From Heterobasidion occidentale (Eukaryota > Basidiomycota > Agaricomycetes > Russulales > Bondarzewiaceae): a DNA stretch of 64,000 bases. The position numbers and the translations under genes were made by a program. The stretch covers positions 2,914,001 to 2,978,000 of the forward strand of contig JBCAQO010000003.1 in assembly GCA_039111635.1 (NCBI GenBank). Direction: 5' to 3'. Below are positions 33,051 to 43,208 of the stretch, piece after piece. The notes beneath the pieces are model-generated. The model worked only from the letters and a program-made list of their open reading frames with translations, was not told where the DNA came from and made no database searches. Position 1 is the stretch's first letter, and the number at the start of each line of letters is the position of its first letter.

Positions 33051-35151
33051 TCACCCGCGCGCCTTGTCCCCATCAACCCTGACCGCACCCGCACTCGCGC
33101 CCCCCCTCTCCCGCCCCTTCAAGTTATGGATCTCCCCGAACAGCCCGCTCACCCACGACCCCATCTTGCGCAGCTTCACGGGCTCCGCCGCGCTGTGCCT
33201 CTGGGCGCGCGCCTGCCGAGCGTGCGCCTTGACCTGCGGCGGGACCTGCGACGGGAGCTGTGAGTGCGACGCGGGCCGCGGCTGCACAGCGCGTACGCGC
33301 GCGGGCGCGGGGCGGTCCGGCGTCGAGGCGACACTCTCGACGTCGCGCGCGCGTGGCGCGGGCGGAGGGCCAGGCGGCGACTGCTGTGGTAGAGCCACGT
33401 GAGTATGAGTGAGCGAGTGAGCGCACGGACAGAATACTCACCGGCTCGAGCGCGCCGAGGAGCGCGAGCGCGGCTGCGAGCTGGGCCGTCATGGACGCGT
33501 CGACGTCGACGTCGAGGGTGTCCGCGTCGGTGTCGCCTTCTCCGTTCGAGCGCGCGCCGGTGTTTTCCCGCGGCTTCGGCCTGTCTTCGGCCTTGGTCTT
33601 GGCTTGCGTCTCGTTCACGGCCTTGGGCACGGCCGTGTCCGAAGGGCGGCCGGCCGTCGCTGAGACGAGGTTCACAGAGAGCGCGACGAGGTCGAGCGTC
33701 TGGCGGGGCGGCGAGACTGACGCTGGTGCTGGGGTTGGGGCCGAACCTGGGGCTGGGGCTGGCAAGGCTCCAGATGAGTGCATTTGCATCGCGTCGCTGA
33801 ACCCGAGCCCGAGCCGTGCACGGGGTGCTAGGATCAGTTTCTCGGGTTCGGGGTGGAAGCAGCTGACGTCGCGTGCAGCGTAAAAGGAGGCCGTGTCCTC
33901 GTAGAACGAGCCGTCCCTATCCCCGTCCTCGCCCACATCCACGCCCTTGTCTCGCTCGCTAAACTCCCCCGACGCGTCCGCGGGGCCCACAACGCCGACC
34001 TCGCGCTCACCCTCAGCGCCGCAAGCCCCCCGGATCCACAGCTGCACAGGCTCCGCCGCGAGCGCGTCCAGCACGGACTTGAGGTCCGGTGACGTCGTCG
34101 ACGGCGCGAAGCGTTCGAGCGGGTGCGGGATGTACACGGAGACGACCGGCGTGCCGGCGCGCCGTGTGCGCGGCGGAGGCGCACGCGCGATCGGGGTCTC
34201 TGCCGGAGCGAGAGCTGCGATGGGGATGGGGCGCGTCGTCGTCGATGTCGACGATGACGCGGATATGCAGAATGAGGCTGGCGTGGTAGGTACTTGCCAC
34301 GCGCGCGCCAGCACAGGCCCGAGCGCGGCCACGAAGCGCGCACAGTGCGCGCCGTCGCTGAGCCGCTGCAAAATGGAGACGCTCAGCCCTTGGTCGGTGT
34401 GCACGGGATCGCGCGGGGTCGCGTGGGGGAGGAGGGAGGAGAGGTACGCACCACGTGCTGGACGCACGCCGCGCGCGCGAGGGCGCGCACGCAGCGGCGG
34501 ACGTCGAGGACCTCGGGGTCGTGCCATGCGTCGACGAGGCCGCCTGGTTCTTGTTTGCGGCAGCGCGAGTCTGGCTGCGGGCGCTGCTGGCATTGGCGCT
34601 GTTCCTGGTGTTGTTCATGGCGCAAGTGCGGGTGCTGGTTCGGGCGCGGGTGCTGGAGAGACGCGACGCGCTCGAGGCGCGAGTCTCGCGCGCTTCGGTG
34701 TCTATTCTGCGCAACGCGGTCCTGAACCATGCGTCGAGATCAGTCACGACGCGACGCGAGGGCCCGCGGCCCATACCCCAACCGCGCAGCAGCGAACGCA
34801 CCTCGTGCGCCTTCTGAGCCTGAGTCGGAGCCTGAGCCTGGGGCGGGGCGGCGCAAGTCTTGGCCAGGAGCCCGCGGAGCGAGCCGATGAAGACCATGGG
34901 TCGCTGCGGTGCGTCCTCGGTTCCGGTCGCGGGGAACGGCGTGCGCGGCGTGTTAGGCTGCGGGGGCGTCGTGGGCGGTGCATGGGTCGGCGGCGCGGGG
35001 GCGAGGGTGATATGTCTAGGTGCGGGTCGGGGCTGTCGGTCTGGGCCGAAATGCCGGAGTTAGCGAGGTTCGAAGGGCCCACTAGATGGTTGTGAGGTGG
35101 ACCGAGTATGACGCTGTGTTCGTGATAGAACTTAGGTCGGCGTCCTGACAT
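33051..35151 (-). CDS. hypothetical multi-exon protein
   Basis: Likely begins MSGRRPKFYHEHSVILGPPH at 35151. An exon around 34400-34520 has EVLDVRRCVRALARAACVQH, joined by a GT-CAG intron (acceptor near 34372) to RLSDGAHCARFVAALGPVLA. The longest open part (34300-33450) includes VVSVYIPHPLERFAPSTTSP, LKSVLDALAAEPVQLWIRGA, an acidic region and a Pro/Ala/Thr-rich linker. The last exon ends with KLRKMGSWVSGLFGEIHNLK, a short amphipathic block, and stops at 33051. Splicing between 34530 and 35000 is unresolved. I recognise no domain. Confidence 0.55.
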
Positions 35152-35347
35152 GGACAGGTGATGTCACCGCGCGATAGTACGACTGAAAATAGGCCATCTT
35201 AAGTTGTTGCATCCACGCACTGACAGCACACCGTGAACAGGAAAACCTCAGCGGCAGCGGCACACAACTGGATCGCCATCGTCTATCTCGATCATGGATT
35301 TTATAAGCCCCCGAGCACTACCACGGTGTCTACGACTACGCAGGACT

Positions 35348-36689
35348 CTAAGCGACGAACGCCCTGCCCTTCTCGATGTTCTTCTTGAGGTCGGGAAGGC
35401 ACGCCGCGAGCAGCTTCTCCTCCTCGGCCGAGAGCGGGCCGATGGGATGGATCTTCTCCACGCCGTTGACCTACAAAGCACAAACAAGCAAGCAAGCACG
35501 GGTTTAGTACGGAATCACGGCCCGCGGAGGACGAGAGACGGGAACGCACGCCGAGCTCGACGTTGGACGAGAAAAAGTCGATGCCCTGGTCGGCGAAGAG
35601 CGGGCTCTGCACGAACGTCGGCGTGACGACGCCCTTCTCGCCGCTCAGGCCGCGCAGCAGCGCGTGCGCGAACTTGGCGCCCGCGTACGCCATCGAGAGC
35701 GTCGCGCTGCCCGCGCCGTCTTTCGCCTGCACGACCTCGTCGCCGCCGAACTGGATGCGGTGCACGATCTTCGCGTACGCGTCGCCGGTGACGGCCTTGC
35801 CGTACGCGCTCTGCGAGAGCAGCGGGACGATGGTCGCGCCCGAGTGTCCGCCGACGACGGTGACGACGGAGTCCTTCGGGTCGGTGGACGCGATCTCGCC
35901 AAGGAAGCGCGCGGCGCGGACGACGTCGAGCGTTGTCACGCCGAAGAGGCGGCGGGGGTCGTAGACGCCGGCTTTTTGGAGGGTGGAGGCGACGATGGGG
36001 ACGGTGGAGTTGACGGGGTTGGAGATGACGAGGATGTGCGCCTCGGGGGAGACGCGGGCGACTGCGGAGGCGAGGTCGCGAACGATGGACGCGTTGGTCT
36101 GTGCGCGGAATTAGCATAGACGAAGGTTTCCTTGTCGGTAGCGAGCAGAGTACGTACGTTGAAGAGGTCATCGCGGGTCATCTTGAGGTGGGGTTAGAGT
36201 GGACACGAGGAGGAGAGCGGGGCGGGAGACTTACTCCGGGCTAGAACGGAAAAAAGATGAGACGAGGCGCACAGAAAAAGGCAAAACAAGCCACGGACCT
36301 TCCTTGGGACACCAGCGGGGATAACGACAACCTTGACGCCCTCGAGGGCCTGGTCGAGCTGGTCCGCAGCGTAGCCCTTCACCTGTGCGCGCCAAAGCCC
36401 TCAGCCGCAGCGCCTTCGCCATCCACGTCACAGCGACGCCCAGACGCGAAACGCGACGTACCTCGCCCGCAGAGTCGATGTGGCTGACATCGGCGGCGAC
36501 GCCGGGGGCGCCGCGGATGTCGTAGAGGCTGAGGGACGAGACGAGGGGGTCGATCTTGAGCAGGAGCGAGAGCGGCTGGCCGATGCCTCCGCCTGCACCG
36601 AGGACTGCGACCTTCGTCTGGCGCGCGGCCGAGGAGGAGAAGGTGCGGGCCTGGGAGGTGAGGGTGCGGGCTGCGGAGCGGGCGAGCAT
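35348..36689 (-). CDS. malate dehydrogenase, mitochondrial
   Basis: NAD-dependent malate dehydrogenase of the citric-acid cycle. The ATG at 36689 gives a basic, Ser/Ala/Arg mitochondrial presequence ([20 protein letters not shown]) and the NAD-binding motif [19 protein letters not shown]. Later exons carry the substrate-binding arginines in GVPRK and PGMTRDDLF, the NAD-contact [11 protein letters not shown], and the catalytic histidine in [15 protein letters not shown]. The C-terminus is [20 protein letters not shown], then [11 protein letters not shown] and a TAG at 35348-35350. Four or five short introns interrupt it. Length and domain order are normal for the mitochondrial isoform. Confidence 0.93.
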
Positions 36690-37158
36690 GAGGGACGTGA
36701 GCGACGGCGACGGCGACGACGGTGGTGGTGGTGGTTGGAGGAAGAGAAAGAGTCGTGGGAGAGCGGACAGGCGCGTTCGTCTCCGTCTCGGGAGCCCTCG
36801 GCGCTTAGCGGGCCGTTCCTCTCCCCCTCCCCGACTCACCCGCACACGCTCACATCTGCTGCACTACGCTCCAATTATCCAGCCTCGACGGCAATGTGAT
36901 CATGGTATTTTATGAATTTGGCATCATGGCTTCCAGGACTATGTATCATAGATGAGAGCCAGGATGGGAAATACTAGTTTTTTATGGTCTCGGCGCCCTA
37001 CATGAAGAGCGCGGAAAGTATGGGCGATCACTGGGCGATCGTTGTTCTCTCGACAGAGAAAAAGTAAGGATCAGGAATAGAATTTTCACAATGCGGCTAG
37101 TAGCCTGCTGCCATCTGCCCGCTGCCCTGTCCTGTCACGAAGCCCGGGCACGGACGAC
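36690..37158. other. upstream region of malate dehydrogenase gene
   Basis: About 470 bp between the MDH start and the F-box gene stop, both on the minus strand. No further gene seen. Confidence 0.5.
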
Positions 37159-38337
37159 TCAAGAGGGCCGCCCGCGCAGCGCGACCACTGCTCGCACAGT
37201 CTCGCGTATACCGCGCAGCTCCTGCTCCTCAAGTGGAACGCGCTCCAGCGCAACCTCCCGCAGCGAGCCCGCACAGCGCGCGAGCAGCGCCGCAAACTCC
37301 GCCGCGGGCCACGCGAGCCCGCGCACGCCGCCCACAGGCCCGCACACGTGCAGCGCCTCGAGCGCGGGGGCCCGCAGCGCATCAAACACGGCGCCGTCGA
37401 CCGCCGCGGCGGAGCTGGCGCCGAGGACGGCGTCCACATCGAGGCGCAGCGTCCGTAGGTGCGGCAGGTGCACCGCCGGCGCGGGCGTGCGGAGCGCGTC
37501 CGAGGAGGTGTGGAGATAGACTGTGCAGGAGACCAGGAGTGGGCAGGCGCGGAGGACGGCGAGGATGTCAGCGTTGTGCGCTTTTGTCCACCGCGAGTGC
37601 ACAGGGACGGCCGGGGCGTGCCGACGGAGGGTCAGTTCCGTCAGCTGGGCCCAGGGCACGTCGAAGGACGACGCGCGGAAGGCCACGTCGGTGCGGAGCG
37701 TGAAGGAGCGCAGGCGGGGCATGGAGCGGAACGTCTGCAGCTTGGACAGCGGGGGAGACGTGAACGACGATGCATGGCTCAAACACGCGGTGATAGAGAG
37801 GTGCTCGAGGCGTCCGGCATCTCCATCGAGAAACCGCAGCTGCTCGCGCGCACCCTGGAAATCTTCCGCCCGCAGCGACAGCGAGAAAGACGACAGGCGC
37901 GCCGCGAGGCCTTCGACGCGCCCTAGAAAGTACGTCGGCGCGATGATTTCGAGCCCGCACTCGCTCGGCGGGTCGAGCTTGTCGAAGGACAGAGCCAGGC
38001 GGAAGGGGTGCGGGGCGCAGCGCGAGAGCCACGATCCGATGGTATCGGCGGCGGTGCACATACTCTCACGGGATGTCATGCAGGGCCGCATACTCGACCA
38101 TAGTTCTGGAGTCGCGAGCGCGACGGCGCGCCAGAAGCGACAGACGCCCGCAATATTGAGTGGTGCCTCGCGCCGGCAGTGCGTCACGAATTCTGCATCG
38201 GGAAGGCAGAGCAGGAACAGGATCCTGATCAGATCGACGGGGAGGTGCGAGAACGGGGTCTCGACGCGCGCGCTCTCTCGGGACGGGAATAGTCGCAAAC
38301 GAGGGTCGGTGGAGAGAAACGATATGCGGTTGTGCAT
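37159..38337 (-). CDS. F-box-like / leucine-rich protein
   Basis: Single-exon gene of 392 codons. Residues about 28-80 (FSHLPVDLIRILFLLCLPDA through NIAGVCRFWRAVALATPELW) are the Agaricomycete F-box-like domain, which recruits substrates to SCF ubiquitin ligases. The rest is irregular leucine-rich sequence (LEHLSITAC, LRSFTLRTD, LTELTLRRH, LRTLRLDVD, LEALHVCGP, LREVALERV). This family is greatly expanded in mushrooms, so the target cannot be predicted. The start gives MHNRISFLSTDP, directly ahead of the domain. Confidence 0.85.
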   Translation of the reverse strand: MHNRISFLSTDPRLRLFPSRESARVETPFSHLPVDLIRILFLLCLPDAEFVTHCRREAPLNIAGVCRFWRAVALATPELWSSMRPCMTSRESMCTAADTIGSWLSRCAPHPFRLALSFDKLDPPSECGLEIIAPTYFLGRVEGLAARLSSFSLSLRAEDFQGAREQLRFLDGDAGRLEHLSITACLSHASSFTSPPLSKLQTFRSMPRLRSFTLRTDVAFRASSFDVPWAQLTELTLRRHAPAVPVHSRWTKAHNADILAVLRACPLLVSCTVYLHTSSDALRTPAPAVHLPHLRTLRLDVDAVLGASSAAAVDGAVFDALRAPALEALHVCGPVGGVRGLAWPAAEFAALLARCAGSLREVALERVPLEEQELRGIRETVRAVVALRGRPS

Positions 38338-39051
38338 GATGTGCTCTTTCCGTACGTCGAAAATTCTACGCTTTTGTGAGCTGGCGACGCTTTCTGCAGC
38401 ATGACATTCACAATCTGCTTGTTTCTGCTTGCAGAAAAGAGGTTACCTTAGCACTAGGGCAGAATTCAAGTACATACGTACCGACTGAGTGAAGGACAAG
38501 GAAATCACAACGTTCCCTCACCTAAGGGTAGACCTTAAGTATAGAACGATACTGCCCACGATGCATGATCTCATATGGGACAGCATCATGCAACACAGCG
38601 TCTATACTGTGATCCTCGGGTCTAGTCACTCTGAAACTGCGCGCTATTTGTGTCAAGTGATATTCAGTATCTACAGCGGGCCTGATGATGGACATATCAT
38701 GGATGAGCAGGTCAGGTATAGATTATCGCGTACGTACGAGTTGTCGTACTGCGATTCATGAGGCATGCTTCGGAGGTTCATCAGAACGCCGGTCAGAGAT
38801 GTCCTCGAAAGCTCAAGGCCCAGCAACAGCTGGATTATATGCTTGGTTGAAAACAAACCTTGGATGAACGTTTCGATTGTGAGTCGGTCGAGGGAGAAGT
38901 CAAGCCAACTTGCCGTGTCATTATACACCGGCTTCTTCCGGGGCCGCTTCCGTTCGTTCGTCTTTCGCTGACCTTCCACTTGGACAAAGGCTCATCACTT
39001 CTGCTCAATGAAATCGTCTTTGACGATCGCAGAGACTCCAAATATCAACCA
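38338..39051. other. divergent intergenic region
   Basis: About 710 bp shared as promoter space by the F-box gene (-) and cyclin C (+). Short frames only. Confidence 0.5.
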
Positions 39052-40493
39052 ATGGCCACTGACTTTTGGTCCAGCTCCCACTTGTGCGAACGGTTCATCT
39101 TCGCTGTCGTCGTAAAACACCATTGACAGCCTGGCGTACCGTGTTTGTCTTCGCAGCAAGCGGTGGATCGTCGACCGAGCAACGCTGAAGCAGGCCCGCC
39201 TGGACGATCTGCAGTATGTCAGTGACCAGAGCACATCGATTTCCTGAACATCTATTTCGCAAACGGTGCGTCTCGCGGCCCACCATCCTTCGTCGCATCG
39301 GTCTCTCATGTATCGACCTGCAGTGATATCGAAACTGGGAAAGCGGCTGCAGCTCCGCCAGCGTGTGATCGCGACCGCCACCGTTTTCTTCCGTCGGTTC
39401 TACATCAAGAACTCCTACTGCGAGACCGACCCCTTCATCGTCATCTCCGCGTGCTGCTATGTCGCCGCGAAGGCGGAGGAATCCCCCGTGCACATCAAGA
39501 ACGTAGTCTCAGAATCACGGTCGCTCTTCAGTCGTGAGTTGATGCCCCATAACGTCAACTATCGCGTGAGTTCATTGTGATTCCCCAGAGGGCTACGGCA
39601 TCAAGAACTTCCCCTCAGACAATTCTAAACTGGCAGAAATGGAATTTTACCTCGTCGACGACCTCGAATGTGATCTGACGGTGTTCCATCCGTACCGCAC
39701 GCTGATGACCCTCTGCGGAGAGGAGTCTGGGGTCGGTCCTGCCGAAGCGGGTGAGCTAGGGATCGGTATCGACGAAGGACCCCGCTATTGGGGCACAGGC
39801 GAGGGGAAACTCGAGCTCCCAGAAGGCGCCTTGCAGACAGCGTGGTATGTTGTCCACGATCCGTATCGTCGCATGGCATGTGCTGACGAGACGCGACGCG
39901 AACGCAGGCTGATCATCAACGACACCTACCGCTCCGAGCTCTGCCTTCTCTATCCCCCGCACCTGATCGCCATCGCCGCGCTCTACCTCACCCTCGTCCT
40001 CAACGCCAACGCGCGCGCCATCATCCACGCCCAGACGCAGTCGCACGCCCAGACGCAGGCCGCGCCGCACGCGACGCGACGCTCGTCGCGGAGCTCGGGC
40101 GCGGGGCAGAAGAAGGGCGCGCACCACCAGGACATTGTGGGCTTCATGGCGGGGCTGAACGTGTCGATGTCGCTCATCGCGACTATCGCGCAGGAGGTCA
40201 TGGGGCTGTATTCGCTCTGGGAGCGGTACAAGGAGGACGGGACGGACCTCAAGGGCTTCGCGTCCGCGAGCCGCAGCCAGAGCGGCATCGGGGAGCAGAG
40301 CGCGGGGGGCACGCCGTTTTCGACGAACAACGCGGATGCGGACGGGGCGCAGCGGCAGGTCATGACGCAGGGGATGATGACCCAGATCGTTATCGAGATG
40401 AGGGACGCGCGATTGGCGGACCTGGCGCATCCGGCGAATGGGATGCCCGTGGCGGTGAATAAGATGCTGGAGAGGACGCAGGCGGCGGGATGA
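39052..40493 (+). CDS. SSN8: cyclin C of the Mediator kinase module, one frameshift
   Basis: Cyclin partner of Cdk8 in the Mediator kinase module, a regulator of RNA polymerase II. The ATG at 39052 starts MATDFWSSSH. A short intron joins it to KRWIVDRATLKQARLDDLQY. Cyclin box: KLGKRLQLRQRVIATATVFF, RRFYIKNSYCETDPF, CCYVAAKAEESPVHIKN, then an intron and GYGIKNFPSDNSKLAEMEFY. The second half has the fungal insert and ends AVNKMLERTQAAG. At 39229 one base is missing: after YVSDQ the frame only continues into HIDFLNIYFAN if a G is added (GG read as G). All other exons are clean, so the defect is probably in the assembly. Confidence 0.9.
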
Positions 40494-41143
40494 AGCTGGG
40501 TACTACATGTTTTCGCTCGTCGCTGGTGTGGGATTTCATGCAGGCTTTTTTGGTGATAGCGTTCGGTCATCTGGTGCTCGCTTGAATTTATCGATGGTGC
40601 TTGGATAGAACTACTGTCTCAATGATGTGCGTGTCTTCCGGGGCCAATGCATACAACCGCCTAGAGCAACGAAATCGACTTCGTATGATTTCAAGCCGCT
40701 CTCTCGGATCTCACAAAGCATGTTCGTTGGAGATCCGACCAGCGGGCGAGACATATCAAAGCGATGTTTTTGATCCCGCCAGTACTCGGAATATCTTTCG
40801 TGATTGGACTCTCAGCTCTTCTTTCTAACAGATATTCTGCCACGACCGTCAACTCCGAAGGCGTCTGCCTCTCTTGGCTTGTTCATCATCATCTTCTCGA
40901 AGGTCACGTCTGCTCTCTCTCTCCTTGCGCTTAACTCGCTCCTTGAATGCCGTCTCTGTGGTCTCGCCTGGATCGGTCGTTTTCACAATTCAGTCATAGG
41001 TTGCGTTCAAGTGCATCACGGGCGGCCTGAACTCGAATCAGGACTCACTTGCGATTCGGCAAGAGCATCTCTCTCACAGCACTACCACAACCATCATCAC
41101 TAGCCGTTACCACCCAGACACCCTCGTTTCTATACCAAACATC
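40494..41143. other. intergenic, no gene recognised
   Basis: 650 bp between cyclin C and the first of two tandem paralogues, both on the plus strand. A perfect 5-bp hairpin with a 7-nt loop lies at 41027-41043 but no full tRNA fold was found. Confidence 0.45.
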
Positions 41144-41789
41144 ATGACCACCACGACCACGACCACTTGTACCGCACCCACCGTTATGCAAACCAGACGA
41201 CCCATCCGCTCTCTCAGAATGACTCGCTCCGCCATTCTCGCCAATCGCACGCTGTTCAACACTCGCCTCGAGATGTGGAACACAGAACTGAAATATATCA
41301 ATTCCCGGATCAAGGAGTGGAAGGGTAGCGGCGAGGCGCCGAACAAGCAGCACCCCGAGCTGCGCGCTTACCTGCTAAGGGCGCTCAGGGACAACATCGT
41401 GTTCGAGGCAAAGGTGAGAATACTATCCACGCGCGATTTAAGGATGTATTTCACCGGCTCTCCAGATGTTCTCGGATCTCAGGAATGCCTTTGAGGCGAT
41501 CCGCTACAGAGCCTCTGATCGTCGCAAGATCAACGTCGTGCTGGATAGCATGTCGTCTGGCGAGGCCGTACGGAAGCTCCACCTGGCAGAGTGGAAACAG
41601 TACGAAGAAGCGACGAATGCTCTCGAGGACAACACGTTGACCGTGAAGGAGACAGCAGAGCGTATGGAGAAAGAGATCGTCAAGCTCGCGCTGATGGGGA
41701 AGAACTTGGAGAGGCTGAGAGGAGACCTGGCTGGGCTGCGATTCGACGGCGGGCCTGGTGACAACGCCGTCGATGGAGTCGGTTTCTGA
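41144..41789 (+). CDS. hypothetical protein, tandem paralogue 1
   Basis: Two exons joined over a 51-bp intron (41415-41465, GTGAGA-CAG). The product of about 198 residues has a Thr-rich start, then RLEMWNTELKYINSRIKEWK, ELRAYLLRALRDNIVFEAK and a helical second half with WKQYEEATNALEDNTLTVKE. It looks like a small, mostly helical protein. The next gene has the same layout and matching N-terminal block, so the two are tandem duplicates. I recognise no family. Confidence 0.65.
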
Positions 41790-42053
41790 AGGACATACAG
41801 CGGGGACGGCGTCGCTCATACTATCATTCTGCGAAGATCTACGTCTTGTCTCTCCCATCTGTATATTATGCGCTTAGACGCATCAAGACCTTCGAATATA
41901 GATTTGTGAGTGGACATCACGCTAGCTATTGCTTCTCACTCGGTTGCCTCCAGACGCTGTAGATGAGATGTATCCCGCCCGCTGACGACCAGTCTGAATC
42001 CCCCTTGATCGCATTGTCTTCTGAACCGCTGCCAGTCAGACGATGAATCGCAG

Positions 42054-42944
42054 ATGGCACTTCGAGAATACTGGAGTCGCCTCTCTGATCCCTTCAATCT
42101 CACACCCACTCTCATTTCTACCCCACAGTGCACCACGCATCCACTGCTATATATGCAAACAAACCACGTGCAGGCATGTGGTAGCGCTCAGCATCAAACG
42201 AACATTTCCACGTTGAGATCGAGGCTCGACGAATGGGACAAGGAGCTGAACTACTTGAAGTTCAGGATCGCGGAGTGGAAAGAATTTGGCGGCGTCGACT
42301 GTAGAGAGTACTATGTTTTCCGCCAGTTCCTGCTGCTGAAATTGACCGATCACATGTATACTGAGGTGCAGGTCAGTGGGCTTTCTGATGAATGAATGAC
42401 GTCGGTTTGACTTTTGATATTTCAGATCCTCTCCTCAATTTTGTTCGCATGTCTGAACGCCTCGCGAAGCAAAGAGGTGCTTCCCCAATACCTGCACTTG
42501 TTCTACGCGTTCATGGAAAGGGTAGCCGCCGGCGAAATCAAACAAAGAATGCGGATCGAAGGTTGGGCGCGGTATTCGTGGAAGAAGGACAGGGTATATG
42601 ACGATGAGAGGGGAATGGACGTGATGTTCCGGACGATGAGGCAAGAGATCGCGGTGTTGGAGGGGAAAAGCAGAGACCTCCGACAGATCACCCGAGATTT
42701 TATGGCGCTGGTCGAGGACGCTACAGAGATGGGCTCGAATCTTCTGTCTGCGCAATTGGGACATGTACAACCCCGCAACAGCCTCGAGGTTCCTCTGAAA
42801 GCCTCAACGCCGTTGCGACATTCCTTCACAGCTTCTCAAATTTCTGACGCCCGTGCCCGTATTCCTCCCACCCCTTCCATACTCCCAGCGAACGATGTCG
42901 ATCTTCATATATCATCCCCAGTCGTAGCTCCGTCCACACCATGA
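42054..42944 (+). CDS. hypothetical protein, tandem paralogue 2
   Basis: Exon 1 carries RLDEWDKELNYLKFRIAEWK and YVFRQFLLLKLTDHMYTEVQ, the counterpart of the block in the preceding gene. The intron lies at the matching position (about 42372-42425), and exon 2 starts ILSSILFACLNASRSKEVLP. A Ser/Pro-rich tail (RIPPTPSILPANDVDLHISS) absent from paralogue 1 follows. Divergence of the second halves suggests an old duplication. The start ATG is uncertain within the first 60 residues. Confidence 0.65.
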
Positions 42945-43208
42945 TCCTGGAATTAAATTTACCTATACTTTTGAGAAATATATCCAGCGCAATGGGACGG
43001 CGCTATCCCAATGTGACCTGCATTTCGGTCAATTGGGCATTCGAGAATGTCAAGTCAATGGAACCTACACCCATTCAGACACTCCGTTAAATACAGTACG
43101 CATAGGATATAGATTTATGTACGACTAGATGTTTTGCGCAAAAAAAACGAACCAACCCACCACGACAACAAGTATCCACATCGAGCCGCGCCTACACCAT
43201 CTACACAC

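Noticed and set aside
33947..35095. A 382-codon plus-strand frame
   Set aside because: Composition is Arg/Gly-rich and it overlaps the minus-strand gene whose exons have better codon structure and splice sites.
41027..41043. A tRNA T-arm-like hairpin (CCTGA, loop, TCAGG) on the minus strand
   Set aside because: No acceptor or D-arm pairs with it and the anticodon-arm loop has six bases, so no tRNA is called.
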